From Abelmoschus esculentus (lineage: Eukaryota > Streptophyta > Magnoliopsida > Malvales > Malvaceae): a stretch of 64,000 nucleotides of DNA. The DNA is taken from NCBI GenBank assembly GCA_035048815.1, contig JAUCBN010000055.1, positions 5,381,501 through 5,445,500 of the forward strand. The letters are read 5' to 3'. A program made the position numbers and the translations under genes. A model generated the notes under the pieces. The model searched no databases and was not told the DNA's origin. It saw only the letters and a program-made list of their open reading frames with translations. This document shows, piece by piece, positions 32,134 through 44,712 of this stretch (position 1 is the first letter of the stretch; each line of letters opens with the position of its first letter).

Positions 32134-33460
32134 TGATAAGTGCTCAACACACTATCACTTTTTACTCCTTTTTGAGGGCATTAATCACCAAATATACACC
32201 CACTCGGACCAATGCATGTGCTTAATGTGATATATTTTGAAGTTATGCTCATATAGATAATATTTACAGAAAAAGGCACGTTTTACTGCGTTTTCATATC
32301 TGTGTAGGAGAACCATTGCTGCGGAAGCGATAAGGCCGAGGTAGGACCTGATGCCGAGGCAGCAGCAGAAAGACAGGAAACAAGACTGTAGGCAATGGAA
32401 AGATAAAAATCCAAGGAACGTGTCTGGACTCAAAGCCCATGAATCGGAGCTGGATAGCATAAGGAAAAGCCCAAGGCAAGACCACGCGAGAAATCCCCTT
32501 AGCCGAATTTAAACCTGGAAATATTTTAATAATGTACTTGACTTGTTCCCTACTCCAAGTTGTATTCTACTTCGAAAAGGTTTGCCCTAGGTCTAGCCTA
32601 TATAAAGACCTAGCCACCCAATGTATTATACACGGAATACCTAGGGAGAGAGCCGATTTCTATACTTGTCATCTTCCTCTCCATTATGTTCTAAACCTTC
32701 TTAGCGATTAGTTGAAGGTTGTCGAGTATATGTGATAGGAGATTGTACTTTGTCTTTGATTCAATGCAATAAAATTATCAAGGTTTGCTTATACTTTGTT
32801 GTTCCTTGTTCTCGCATTCAATCTCGGGAGAGGAGAGTATGAGTCATCCATTTATCTAAGCTCGGGAGAGTTAGATTCACGAAAGGGATAAGTACGGTAT
32901 TTCAATCGCGAAATAATAACTCGGCCTAGGGATAGGTTAAGAGTTTCAGCAGCTAAAAGAAGTGTGAGATTGGTTGGTGAGTATAATTGGTTCACGCTGG
33001 GAGGTATCATCAAGGACTAGTCATCAACAACACTTTGACTTAGGGATAAACGGAGTCATTCAAGGACACTTTGCCGAACTTTGGTAAAGTCTACCCACGA
33101 GCAAGGGATTGCCGTGGCGGACAGTATCGTCGCTGCCAAGGTAGTAAACTGTAGGGCTGCCGAGGCAGTGATATACGATTGCATTGAGTAGAGACAAGTC
33201 AATCAAATCCACAATACGACACAACTGGATCCTAACCCATCTTTCTCTATTATTCCAACTCTTTACTTTTATTTAGTTATTTTAGTTTAGATAAATCAAC
33301 TCAATTCACTTGTGTTCTTTACTTTTCTACAGAACAAGAAGACAAAGAAAGCATATTAAGTCTATCAGTCCCTGTGGAGACGATACTCCGATAAATTGCT
33401 TATCACTTATTACTTTCGATGTGTCCACTTGCACTAAACGCGCACTTTTGACACGCGACA
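32134..33460 (+). repeat. LTR between P2 and P4
   Basis: Full-length LTR, 1,327 bp, TGATAAGTGC to CACGCGACA. It is followed at once by the aORF promoter of P4 (ATTCCTGCCGCG), without PBS or gag. Confidence 0.9.
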
Positions 33461-33718
33461 ATTCCTGCCGCGACAGAAAAGGAAACGACAGTAAAGAGTA
33501 AAGGCTACAAAACGGCTAGTGGCTTCAAACGGTCACAAGGCCGAGGCCTATATAAGAGACCCCTTCCTCTTGAACTATTCACTCTTGCTTTCTTGTTTTC
33601 TTTAGCATTCATAACAATCTTCCTCTCACATTATTCTCTGCCTACTCACAATTCTTCGTAAAAATTCCCAATTTTTTTTCAAGAAAACTTCCAAGAAATC
33701 AAATCTCTCACAATCTTG
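33461..33718 (+). promoter_or_regulatory. P4 internal promoter and leader
   Basis: Truncated version of the block. It keeps the TTCAAACGGTCAC box and TATA box CTATATAAG at 33548-33556, then the pyrimidine-rich leader to the ATG at 33719. Confidence 0.6.
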
Positions 33719-34028
33719 ATGGCCACCTACAAGCGATTTTCCCCAGCCAACGTTGAAGATCGTTTCAACCGATCTTTCATCGCCCGACAATTCTGGGAAG
33801 AACAAGGTTTCCAACATGCGGACGATGAAAACTACGGCATTGAGCAATACCTCTTCGACAGAATCAAGTACCAAGAATGGGAAATTTTCTGTCTTCAACC
33901 TGCCCAGGCGAATGCTACGATCGTGCGGGAGTTCATGCGCACGAGCCCAGCAAAGATTCCCTCTCTGTTCACTGTCATGGCAGGCCGGTCCAATTAGATG
34001 CCGAGACCATCAACAATTTCTACGGCCT
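33719..34028 (+). pseudogene. P4 aORF, N-terminal part (split by R1)
   Basis: ATG at 33719-33721. Residues 1 to about 75 are in frame (MATYKRFSPANVEDRF ... FCLQPAQANATIVREF); a one-base loss near 33934 then shifts the frame before the DAETINNFYGL region. R1 interrupts it after GGCCT (34024-34028). The rest continues at 44713 after the second copy of GGCCT, so the insertion removed nothing. Confidence 0.85.
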
Positions 34029-36206
34029 TGTAATCACTAATTTTATCCGGGGTGTTAAACCCGAATTTAAATTTTCATTCAATTCGAATAACGGGCTTTG
34101 TTTTTATACATGTCTTTATCCTTATAAATATTACTACTATAATTTATAATTTGCACTTTTTTACTCTTTTTTATTATTATTACATATTTATTATTAAAAC
34201 TCCAAAAATATTACTATATATTATGGTTAAAAAAAAGAATATTTAGTAATTATACTTATTACCAATGGAAAATTGCAAAAATATGCTACTATATTATTTT
34301 CTTTTTCGTTATATATATATATATAATTTTAACTTTCCTTTTTAAAATGACTTTTTATATTAATTATTATTCGGTACTAATTACTATTATTATATTATTC
34401 TCTTATTATTATGATGATGATGATGAAGAATAAATAAAAATAACATAAACATATTTAAATAAATAATAATAACAAAACCCAAACAAATATGTATTTCCAA
34501 GTCCAAAATACAAGCCCGTTTTAATAAATTACATAACCCAATCAATAACCCACATATTTAATTAAGCCCGACCGGATAAGCCCAATTACTTAGCCTAGAA
34601 CCGGATGAAAGAAAACCCTAACACCCTTATCCTATGCGCAGCTAACTGATGACCGTTGGATCTAATCTAGATCCAATGGTTCAGATGGAAACCGAAGAAG
34701 CTTTTGGAGGAAGCTCACGCGCCCCACGCAGACCGGTTTGCCTCCCACCACACGCGCGTGGTAATCACGCGTAAGCCTCCTCAGATTCCAGACGACCTTT
34801 CGCTTTCTCTACATCGTCGTCCGATTGCCGGTGGGCCCATCCGTTCGTCCGATTGCCACATACGCAAAAACAACAAGAATACCATTAGAATCGTACGAAT
34901 CACAGAGGCAAACAAACAATATTGGCAGAGGATTAGTACAAAAATTCAGAGAATTCGGAGGCAATAACAAAGAAATTCAGGGGACAATTCGACATCCACA
35001 ATAGAGATTTCAGAGGCCATGTGACTACAAACAAAAATCGACATCAACCAATAGGATTTTTTAGGAGCATTTTTCCTTTTGATTTTTCTTTGTAAATCGG
35101 TTATATAAACCGAATCAAACCATCATCGTAAGGGATTCAGTTTCCCCCACCACTTTTCAATCAAAATTTATTAATTTGGGGTTATTAAAAATTGACATTT
35201 TTATAATAATTTATTTTCCTTTTAAATTACTCAAGTTTTCAAATATTTGATTTATTCTATTCATTAATTTCTTTACCTTCTTTAAATAGTATTTATTTCT
35301 TTTTTTTACCGTGTAAAGGGGAATGAACCCATTATTTTGTTTTTATCTTTTTCATGGCATTCAATGCCTTTAATTTTATTTTCTTTCTAATCCATCGCAT
35401 GTCACCCTGTTTATTATGTTTGTATATTGTCATATATATTTCCTTATTTATTTGTATGTTGTATTTATATTTATTTACCTACATATTTTATTTCATTGTG
35501 CATATTTATATTTATTGGTGCATTATTTTTTATTCATGTTGTTTTTATTTGTATAGTTACTTTAATATGTTTTTAGTTTACCATGCCATGTATATTTTAT
35601 TTATGTCATGTATTTATATATTGTTTATTTTATTTTTCTTATCTCACCTCATTATTTAATGAACTTAATTAATTACATCTTTATTCGGTCGTAACGGACT
35701 CGACACCAAACGTAGTGGTGGCGGTGAGAGCGTTTACCTTTGAATAAAGATAAGGTAAAATAAAATTGAATCCGAATTTTTAAACAAACATAAATTTAAA
35801 TGCCACTTTAAACCAAGAACTCCAAAATTAATTAAGCGGTATTTTGATAAAGGTGTCAATTTTGGGCGGTGTTTAACGCTAACCCCGTTTTAAATCGTAA
35901 CCGACTCTCGAATCCAATTTTAACAAATCTCTGGTTTTACGGTGTCTGGTCTACCAAAAGTGACCGGTGGCGACTCCAACCATTTTTTAAACCATAATTT
36001 CAAAATCCTTTTTTAAATTAAAATCCCTAACTCTAAATTCAAAATCCCCAAATTCTCAATTTTCAATTCAAAACCTTAATTTTCTAATTTTGGGACAATT
36101 TCGAATTTTTCGACGTTTCCACTAGTGACCCCCTTTTTATTTCATTACACCTTTTTATCCACCTTTTATTACACTTAAATTTATTTTAATTTTTAGGGTC
36201 GCTACA
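34029..36206 (+). repeat. R1 5' LTR (internally deleted)
   Basis: 2,178 bp, TGTAATCACT to GGGTCGCTACA. It lacks about 1.15 kb present in the 3' LTR (between ~35165 and the ATTTATTAATTTGGGG segment). Contains TATATAAACCG near 35101, a likely TATA box. The AT-rich 101-codon frame at 35354-35659 is not convincing as a gene. Confidence 0.9.
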
Positions 36207-36208
36207 GT

Positions 36209-36227
36209 TGGCGACTCCGCTGGGGAC
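36209..36227 (+). other. R1 primer binding site (tRNA-Arg type)
   Basis: TGGCGACTCCGCTGGGGAC, two bases after the LTR, is the PBS known for Tat/Ogre elements and is complementary to a tRNA-Arg 3' end. Confidence 0.85.
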
Positions 36228-37178
36228 ATTTTTTAAAAAAATGAGTCAAGCCTTGTTTTCAAATACCGCTAAATAAATTTTGGAAATTGTGAAGTAAAGT
36301 GGCAATTAAATTAGTATTTGTTTATTAATTTGAGGTTAAATTATCATTCATACCCGTGTCTAAGTGGGGGGAAAACGCTAAGTGCCTTCGTAAGGATATT
36401 GTTCCTTCGTACGGGCCTAGCAAGTACCTTCGGGGCTCAACTACCCTATGCTTTCGTAGGATATTGTTCCTTCGTAGGGGCATAGCGAAAGGGTCCCCCT
36501 AAATTGAACTCGATCGAGATGAGCCTATAATGGGTGACGATCGGGGGCCTTGCTACTCTTAGAAGAGGACAGCGAGGACAATTTGGGTACCTCGATAGAA
36601 CCAAAACTGCATTTAGAGAATCTAGTCAACCTACCCGATTAGAGCCATGCGGTTAACCTAGGTTCTACTAGATGAGATATATAGGGTTGTTTTGTCTCCT
36701 ATATTTGCTTGCATTTATGTTTAATTATTGTTGCATCAACATTTCATGAAGGTGTTTGATCTAAGTGGTTTGTCTAACTAGAGGCTTTCACTATAGGATT
36801 AAAACGAAAAATAGGAAAAAAAGAAAAAGAGGAAAAGAAGAGAAATAAAAAGAAGAAAATAATAAGAGACAAAAATTTGAGAGATTAAAAAAAAAAGAAA
36901 GAAAAAAGAGGCAAAAAATTGAGAGATTAAAAAAAGAGAGAGAAAAAAGAAAAGAAGAAGATAAAAAAAAAAGAAGAAAGAAAAAATAGAAAGAAAAAAC
37001 AAAATAACATTAAGAGCTTTTAAATCGGTAAAAATTGGTCAAAGGGCGATCACTAGCATGATCAACACCTTTACTTGCATTCATTTTTGCATTTCATGCA
37101 TTTTCATAGCATGCATTCATCAATAAGGCAAGGGGATTAATTTTGGTACATCTCGTGGCAGTTTTTGAAGCCGCAACC
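36228..37178 (+). other. R1 leader
   Basis: Non-coding leader. 36380-36490 holds two related copies of GGATATTGTTCCTTCGTA. 36800-37010 is an almost pure A/G tract. No ORF starting with ATG is credible before 37179. Confidence 0.6.
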
Positions 37179-38648
37179 ATGTCGCACTCTTACAATACAC
37201 GTTCCCAATCAAGAGTCATGGACGAGAGATTAGCCAATGTTGAGAAGTCAAAAAAGGAAATTGTGGATCGTTTGACTAATATTGAGGAGAAGATTGAGCA
37301 GTCTCAGAATGACATCATCACCAAGCTCACCGACTTGTTTGGAAAGTTCGACCGTGGAAAGGCTAAGGTCTCTGATGAGCAGTCCAACATGGAAAACCTA
37401 GGGGGCAACACTTCGTACATCAAACCCCAACACGAGACATCAGTTCTAAAAGGCATTCATGTTTCCGGGGCATCTGCTAGCCACCCAGTCGATGTGGGCC
37501 ATAGCTTTGAGAATGAAGTCAATGTCGAGGTCCCAGATTTGGACTTGATGCATGAGGTGGAGACGAGGCTAAGGAAAGAGTTTGAGAAAAAGTTCGAGGA
37601 GCAACGTCTCCAAGTAGAGGAAAAAGTCAACCTGTTGCAAGCTACCGAAGACTTCGGGATCGATGCCTACGAGCTAAGTTTGGTGTCGGATTTGGTCATC
37701 CCACCTAAGTTCAAGGTGCCGGACTTTGAGAAGTATGACGGGACCACTTGCCCTTCAGCTCACCTAACCATGTATTGTCGCAAGATGGCGGCACATTTGA
37801 GAAACGAGAAGCTTCTTATCCACTGCTTTCAAGATAGCTTGATCGGGGCAGCTGCTCGTTGGTATGCCCAGCTTAGTCGGGCAAATGTGAAGTCGTGGAA
37901 GGATGTTTCTAGAATTTTCATCGAGCAATACAAGCATGTGAAGGACATGGTCCCGAACATAACCATGCTTTAGAGTTTATCCTAGGGGCAAGATGAGACC
38001 ATTCGGCAGTACGCCCAAAGGTGGAGAGATGTTGTGGCTCAAGTTCAAACGCCTATCTTAGAAGGAGAAATCACCCGTCTGTTCGTGGAATCACTTCATG
38101 GTCCACTCTATGAGAAGATGATTAGCAACATATCTTTGGGATTTGTGAGTACGGCCGAATCTATCGAGGTTGCGTTCAAGAGCGGTAAACTTAAGACCGG
38201 GGAATATCTGCAGAAATACCAGAAGAAGAAAGACCATGAGGTGAATTATGCCAATCAGTACCAAAATCCGAACAATTTCTCTATCTCCTTTTCCCAAACT
38301 TCATTCGGGAATGCACAAGCTTTACCCAGGAGAGAGAGTAGGCCCCCTAAGAAGGAACATGAGAAGATCCCTTTTACTCCTTTGCCAATCTCATATAAGG
38401 AGATGTACTCCCAGTTGCACAAGGCGGATTTAGTCCGACTTTATCATGTTACTCCTTATAACCCGCCTTACCCAGCTTGGTACAATCCAAATGTTAATTG
38501 TGAGTACCATGGCGGAGTCCCGGGGCACACAATTGAGAATTGTGTCGCGTTTAAGAAGATTGTACAGAACCTATTAAACAATGGGTTTTTGAAGCTTGAG
38601 TCACCAGATGTGGTAAACAATCCTCTACCTGCCCATGACAAAGCATAG
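37179..38648 (+). pseudogene. R1 gag (Tat lineage), two nonsense codons
   Basis: ATG at 37179-37181 (MSHSYNTRSQSR); stop TAG at 38646-38648; about 489 codons. An N-terminal coiled-coil-like segment (ERLANVEKSKKEIVDRLTNI) and a second charged helix (EVETRLRKEFEKKFEEQ) precede the gag domain (FKVPDFEKYDG, LTMYCRKMAAHL, then YAQRWRDVVAQVQ and LFVESLHGPLYEKM) and the variant knuckle CEYHGGVPGHTIENC (CX3H...HX4C). Two TAG codons (37971-37973 and 37983-37985) interrupt the domain in one frame with no shift. Gag is the particle protein; without pol this element would need enzymes from a relative. Confidence 0.92.
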
Positions 38649-41366
38649 AGGAGGGAAGTCTCAAGAGTTACCAGAAGTTTAATGCATCTCATTCAGATCG
38701 CTTGTTCTTAGATGTTTGTTTACATTAATTTCCTTGCATTTCAACTTTCTCTTTCTTGTTTTTAATCAAATCTTGCTACTCTTGGCCCGAGGTAGCAATG
38801 ACCTTTTGTAAAGGGCACTTATGTTTCCCTTGCTTTTTAATGAAGAGATGCATTTTTAAATTATGTGTATATTTTACTCCATTTAAAGTTTTTGGATATC
38901 TAAATGTGTGTTGTGTCGACAATTCAGACACTAAGATTATCGATGTTGTGATCACGATGAAGTGTATTTTTGTTTTAGTTCGCTTTGGTCGGAAAACTTG
39001 AGAAGTAAGACTACTACTCCTTCGATAATGTTCGATGATAAGAACGTCCCATGAAAATGAATATAATCAAGTTTGATAATTCCAAGAGGTAAAGAAAACA
39101 AAAAAATAAATAAAAGCAAAAAAAAACATGAAAAAGAAGAAGAAAAAAGAAAAAGAAGAAAAAAATGAATGAGGTGAAAATTTTAAAAACCCTCATTAGA
39201 ACGAGCAATCCAATAAGTCTCGGAGCATCATGATGGAGTTGTGGGGGAAGAACGAATCTAATAAGGAGCCAGATCTCCACCAGTTCGATACCTTAGCGTC
39301 AGTGATGACTCTTTGAAGACACTGACACCTTAATATATTTATGATTAATTGCAAATTAAGCACATACTTACACTTGGAATTCTCAAACTGAAGTACAAGA
39401 AAAGACAAATATGAGAACTAGAGGGAGTAGTTTTCAAGCGGATCAAGTGAGTACGGTAATCATGAGAATGAACCGAGCGAATTGAATAGAAGTCTTAATA
39501 CCTCAAATATCGCCACAATATTTCATGGCAAGCCATTAATCGCTAAGTGTCGAGTCTTAGACACTCTTACATTTGATATCCAAGAATTATGTTTCCTAAA
39601 TTAAATTTTAATCTTTGAGCCTATATCAAGCGACGTTGTGTTTTTAAAACGTCAACAACTCATTTTTGTGGAAAATTTTCATTTATTCAAAATTATTTTT
39701 CAAAATGCAAGGCTATTGATGCATTTCTTCATCTTTGATTAAGCCCAAATATAGGGACATTTTACGATGTGAGATCTTCCCTAAATGACAAATCACCTTC
39801 TCTTTTGAGATTGCCAATTGAATGTTGCTTGAAGAAGTCAAAATTTTGAGAAATAAAATTTTGGGGCAAAATTTTGGGGCATCCGGTGATGATGAGTTTT
39901 CTCCGGGGCAAAAATTAAGGAGATACTTTGATCGAGCTAATGTTTGGGGGCAAGTATTTACCCTAGTTTTGAAGTAAAAGAATGCTCGTTGAGAACCGTT
40001 TTACCAGAGGTCAACTTTCAAAGGGTGATTTGAATTTTCTTAACTCCATTTTGATCAGCAGAAGTCAACAGTCTCTTTCCAAACAAGAAGATTCAACAAA
40101 GTTGAATGATCGACGTGTTCAAGAGTGACCATGATTCGAGGATTAGTCCCCAAGCAGGAAAAAAAAGTCATAAATCATACATCATTTTAGGTAGGCATTC
40201 CTAGGATTAGGGGCATGCCATCACATTCATCCTTTCATGCATCATCTATAGTTAGGCATCCCTAGAATTAAAGGGCATACTAACACATGCATACATACAT
40301 TATTTATTTCTACAAGTATTAAGAAGAAAAAGAAAAGAGATTCCAAATATGTGAAAAAACAGATCCGAAAGAAGTCAAGATGTTTAAATTTGTCAGTGCA
40401 TGAAGTTGTGGAGATCGCGAGATGAAGAAGTAGAATATCACACTTGGAAGTCTGGATGTATTTGAAGTGGAGAGGTTTCCATTTTTGAAGAATTAAAGTT
40501 TTATATTCGATGTTGTGAAGTTTAGAAGTTTCCTTTTTAAAGATCAATGTTAGGAAGTTTTGTGGTGTTCTTTTCAAGAACTGATGTTGTGAAGTTTAGG
40601 AGTTCCCCTTTAAAAAAGAGACCGATGTTGTGAAGTTTTAAGGTATTCTTTTTAAGAACTGATGTCATGAAGTTGTGAAGTTTCCATTTTAAGACCGATA
40701 CTATGAAGTTTCGAGGTGTCATTTTTGGAGACTAATATTGTGAAGTTTTAAGAATGATGTTATGAAGTTTTGAGGTGTCCTATTTGAAGGACGGATGTTG
40801 TGAATTTTTTAAGTTGATGTTGTGAAGTTTTGAGGTGTCCTATTGGAAGGACGGATGTTGTGAATTTTTTAAGTTGATGTTGTGAAGTTTTGAGGTGTCC
40901 TGTTTGAAGGACGGATGTTATGAAGTTTTAAGGAATGATGGTGTGAAGTTTTGAGGTGTCCTTTTGAAGGACGGATGTTGTGAAGTTTTGAATTATTCTA
41001 TTTGAAGAACCGATGTTATGAAGTTAAGTTTCCTTCTTTGGGAGAAACGAAATACCCTACTTGGGAGTTTTGATATATTAGAGGTTATAAGGTCTTAAGG
41101 TGTCCGTGGAAGGTTCAAATTTGCTCGAAATTTTAAAGTGAAATCAAAGTTCGCTTCTGAAATTTCTCTTTTCATATGTGCAGATGGTCGAGAGTCAAAA
41201 TATCGGTCATAGCGAGATAATCAGGGGATCAAAAAACAAAAGGGCTATTGGAGTTGCGAAAAAGGGGCTATCAGATTAGACCCTCTAAACAGGGAAGTCG
41301 GATAAAATTAGTGTTTATTGTCTTTGCTTCATCATTGTTTTACAACGATAAGCAAATAGGGGCAGT
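38649..41366 (+). other. R1 3' non-coding region
   Basis: 2.7 kb without pol homology that I can recognise. 39060-39180 is an A/G tract; 40490-41040 a degenerate to regular tandem repeat; AAATAGGGGCAGT just before 41367 is the likely PPT. Nothing else identified. Confidence 0.6.
40490..41036 (+). repeat. 60-bp minisatellite in R1
   Basis: The motif GAAGTTTTGAGGTGTCC recurs at 40764, 40824, 40884 and 40945, giving a period of 60-61 bp. Degenerate, shorter-spaced copies (GATGTTGTGAAGTTT) extend upstream to about 40490. The regular core is in the 3' non-coding region, where Tat elements are known to carry tandem repeats. Confidence 0.85.
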
Positions 41367-44300
41367 TGTATTCACTAATTTTATCCGGGGTGTTAAACCC
41401 GAATTTAAATTTTCATTCAATTCAAATAACGGGCTTTGTTTTTATACATGTCTTTATCCTTATAAATATTACTACTATAATTTATAATTTGCACTTTTTT
41501 ACTCTTTTTTATTATTATTACATATTTATTATTAAAACTCCAAAAATATTACTATATATTATGGTTAAAAAAAAGAATATTTAGTAATTATACTTATTAC
41601 CAATGGAAAATTGCAAAAATATGCTACTATATTATTTTCTTTTTCGTTATATATAAATATAATTTTAACTTTCTTTTTTAAAATGACTTTTTATATTAAT
41701 TATTATTCGGTATTAATTACTATTATTATATTATTCTCTTATTATTATGATGATGATGATGATGAATAAATAAAAATAACATAAACATATTTAAATAAAT
41801 AATAATAACAAAACCCAAACAAATATGTATTTCTAAGTGCAAAATACAAGCCCGTTTTAATAAATTACATAACCCAATCAATAGCCCACATATTTAATTA
41901 AGCCCGACCGGATAAGCCCAATTACTTAGCCTAGAACCGGATGAAAGAAAACCCTAACACCCTTATCCTATGCGCAGCTAACTGATGACCGTTGGATCTA
42001 ATCTAGATCAAATGGTTCAGATGGAAACCGAAGTAGCTTCTGGAGGAAGCTCACGTGCCCCACGCAGACCGGTTTGCCTCCCACCACACGCGCGTGGTAA
42101 TCACGCGTAAGCCTCCTCAGATTCCAGACGACCTTTCGCTTTCTCGACGTCGCCGTCCGATTGCCGGTGGGCCCATCCGTTCGTCCGACTGCCACATACG
42201 CAAAAACAACAAGAATACCATTAGAATCGTACAAATCACAGAGGCAAACAAACAATCTTGGAAGAGGATTAGTACAAAAATTCAGAGAATTCAGAGGCAA
42301 TAACAAAGAAATTCAGGGGACAATTCGACATCCACAGCAGAGATTTCAGAGGCCATGTGACTACAAACAAAAATCGACATCAACCAATAGGATTTTTTAG
42401 GAGCATTTTTCCTTTTGATATTTCTTTGTAAATCGGTTATATAAACCGAATCAAAACATCATTGCAAGGGATTCGGTTCCCCCCCCCCACTTTTCAATCA
42501 ATACAAAGAAACATTTCTGAGGTATATCCTCGTCTTTTTTTTTTTGCAAGTATAGAATAAAGGGGGTTCCGTTTTTACCTTCTTCTTAGAGTCGATCGAG
42601 TCTCTTCTCTCCGATATTCTTTCGTCGGCGATAAACCTTGGCCTTTGCGCCGTTTGGGTGAGCCAAGATCGAATGAGAGTTGTTCTTCTTTCCCCCTTTC
42701 TTCGAACTGAAGGAAAAAACCATTTTCCTCTCGGTTTTTGAAGTCAAAAAGGAGGGTTTTGATTTCGTTTTGGGTTGTAAACAAGTGGTTTTCGATTATG
42801 TTTTTACAAAAAGGAGGAAGGGTTCGATTTACGGCATCTAGGATTTACGGTATAGTACGGTGGCCGGCGTTTGTTTTCCTGGGAAATCCAGAAGAACACC
42901 ATCGTGTTCTTAATGCTTCTGGATTCCCAGAAGATCAAATGAGAGAATATTGTTTTTCTTTTGGATTTTTGGGTTGTTAAAATGATTTTAAAACAAAAAG
43001 TTATCTTTTATACTCGGGGACTAATTTGAAAACGGGCTAATCGCCTCATTAAATCCCTCCGTTCTTTGTAAACCATCTCCCAAGTCCCTGAAGCTTTTTC
43101 TTTTCTTCCGATTTCGTCACTAATCGGGTTCTAACCATCGATTTAAAAATGGTTTAATTGTTTCTTGGTCCCTCCGCACCTGAGAGCTTACTTTCAGGTC
43201 CTTCCTCGCTTGAAAATAGCATTGTGAGGGTCTAAAAGTTTTCAAATTCTTTCAATCTAGTCACTGCTAGTAACCTTTTTGTTTTAATTCTTTATTTATT
43301 TATTTGTTTACTCAATTATTCATTGGTTATTTATTTATTTATTTTGACATTTATTTATTTATACGCATTTATGTTTTATTTGTATTTATATTTAATCCTT
43401 TTATTGCTTTTGTACATATTTTTGCTTTATTATGTTTTCATTATGCCTTTTTTTATTTATATATTTTATTTGTGATGTGATTGTATTTATTTATATTATG
43501 CCTTTTTTAGATTAATGTATGTTTTATTTGCATATAGTTTGGCCACGCATTTTGTTTTACCTTAATTGTCATGTGATTAATAACAACCCATTTTTATGAA
43601 AAATTCGACTATATTTACATTTCCTTCCTTATTTTATTTTTTGATCTACTTTACCTTTTTAAAAAAAATTATTAATTTGGGGTTATTAAAAATTGACATT
43701 TTTATAATAATTTATTTTCCTTTTAAATTACTCAAGTTTTCAAATATTTGATTTATTCTATTCATTAATTTCTTTACCTTCATTAAATAGTATTTATTTC
43801 CTTTTTTTTACCGTGTAAAGGGGAATGAACCCATTATTTTGTTTTTACCTTTTTCATGGCATTCAATGCCTTTAATTTTATTTTCTTTCTAATCCATCGC
43901 ATGTCACCCTGTTTATTATGTTTGTATATTGTCATATATATTTCCTTATTTATTTGTATGTTGTATTTATATTTATTTACCTACATATTTTATTTCATTG
44001 TGCATATTTATATTTATTGGTGCATTATTTTTTATTCATGTCGTTTTTATTTGTATAGTTACTTTAATATGTTTTTAGTTTACCATGCCATGTATATTTT
44101 ATTTATGTCATGTATTTATATATTGTTTATTTTATTTTTCTTATCTCACCTCATTATTTAATGAACTTAATTAATTACATCTTTATTCGGTCGTAACGGA
44201 CCCGACACCAAACGTAGTGGTGGCGGTGAGAGCGTTTACCTTTGAATAAAGATAAGGTGAAATAAAATTGAATCCGAATTTTTAAACAAACATAAATTTA

Positions 44301-44712
44301 AATGCCACTTTAAACCAAGAACTCCAAAATTAATTAAGCGGTATTTTGATAAAGGTGCCAATTTTGGGCGGTTTTTAACGCTAACCCCGTTTTAAATCGT
44401 AACCGACTCTCGAATCCAATTTTAACGAATCTCTGGTTTTACGGTGTCCGGTCTACCAAAAGTGACCGGTGGCGACTCCAACCATTTTTTAAACCCTAAT
44501 TTCAAAATCCTTTTTTTTAAATTAAAATCCCTAACTCTAAATTCGAAATCCCCAAATTCTCAATTTTCAATTCAAAACCCTAATTTTCTAATTTGGGGAC
44601 AATTTCGAATTTTTCGACGTTTCCACTAGTGACCCCCTTTTTTATTTCATTAAACCTTTTTATCCACCCTTTTATGACACTTAAATTTATTTTAATTTTT
44701 TGGGTCGTTACA
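41367..44712 (+). repeat. R1 3' LTR (full length)
   Basis: 3,346 bp, TGTATTCACT to GGGTCGTTACA. It matches the 5' LTR throughout except for the extra ~1.15 kb at about 42500-43665, which contains no clear ORF or TE ends, so the short 5' LTR is the derived state. Confidence 0.9.

Larger units (their letters stand above)
34029..44712 (+). mobile_element. R1: gag-only Tat/Ogre-lineage LTR retrotransposon
   Basis: 10.7 kb, flanked by perfect TSD GGCCT (34024-34028, 44713-44717). LTRs 34029-36206 and 41367-44712, Arg-type PBS 36209-36227, gag 37179-38648, then 2.7 kb of non-coding DNA including a 60-bp minisatellite, with no protease, RT or integrase. Gag and PBS are characteristic of the Tat/Ogre lineage. 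The LTRs differ by about 2 percent by eye over the first ~970 bp, so this is the younger layer of the nest. Confidence 0.92.

Noticed and set aside
35354..35659. 101-codon hydrophobic ORF, repeated at 43856-44161
   Set aside because: Both copies lie at the same place in the two R1 LTRs, so the duplication is not independent conservation. The Phe/Tyr/Ile-rich protein reflects T/A-rich DNA.
36799..37002. 67-codon Phe/Leu-rich minus-strand ORF
   Set aside because: Product of an A/G-only tract in the R1 leader; no protein character.
40764..41000. CRISPR-like array (regular ~60-bp spacing)
   Set aside because: The whole 60-bp unit repeats, without unique spacers, inside a plant retrotransposon; it is a minisatellite.
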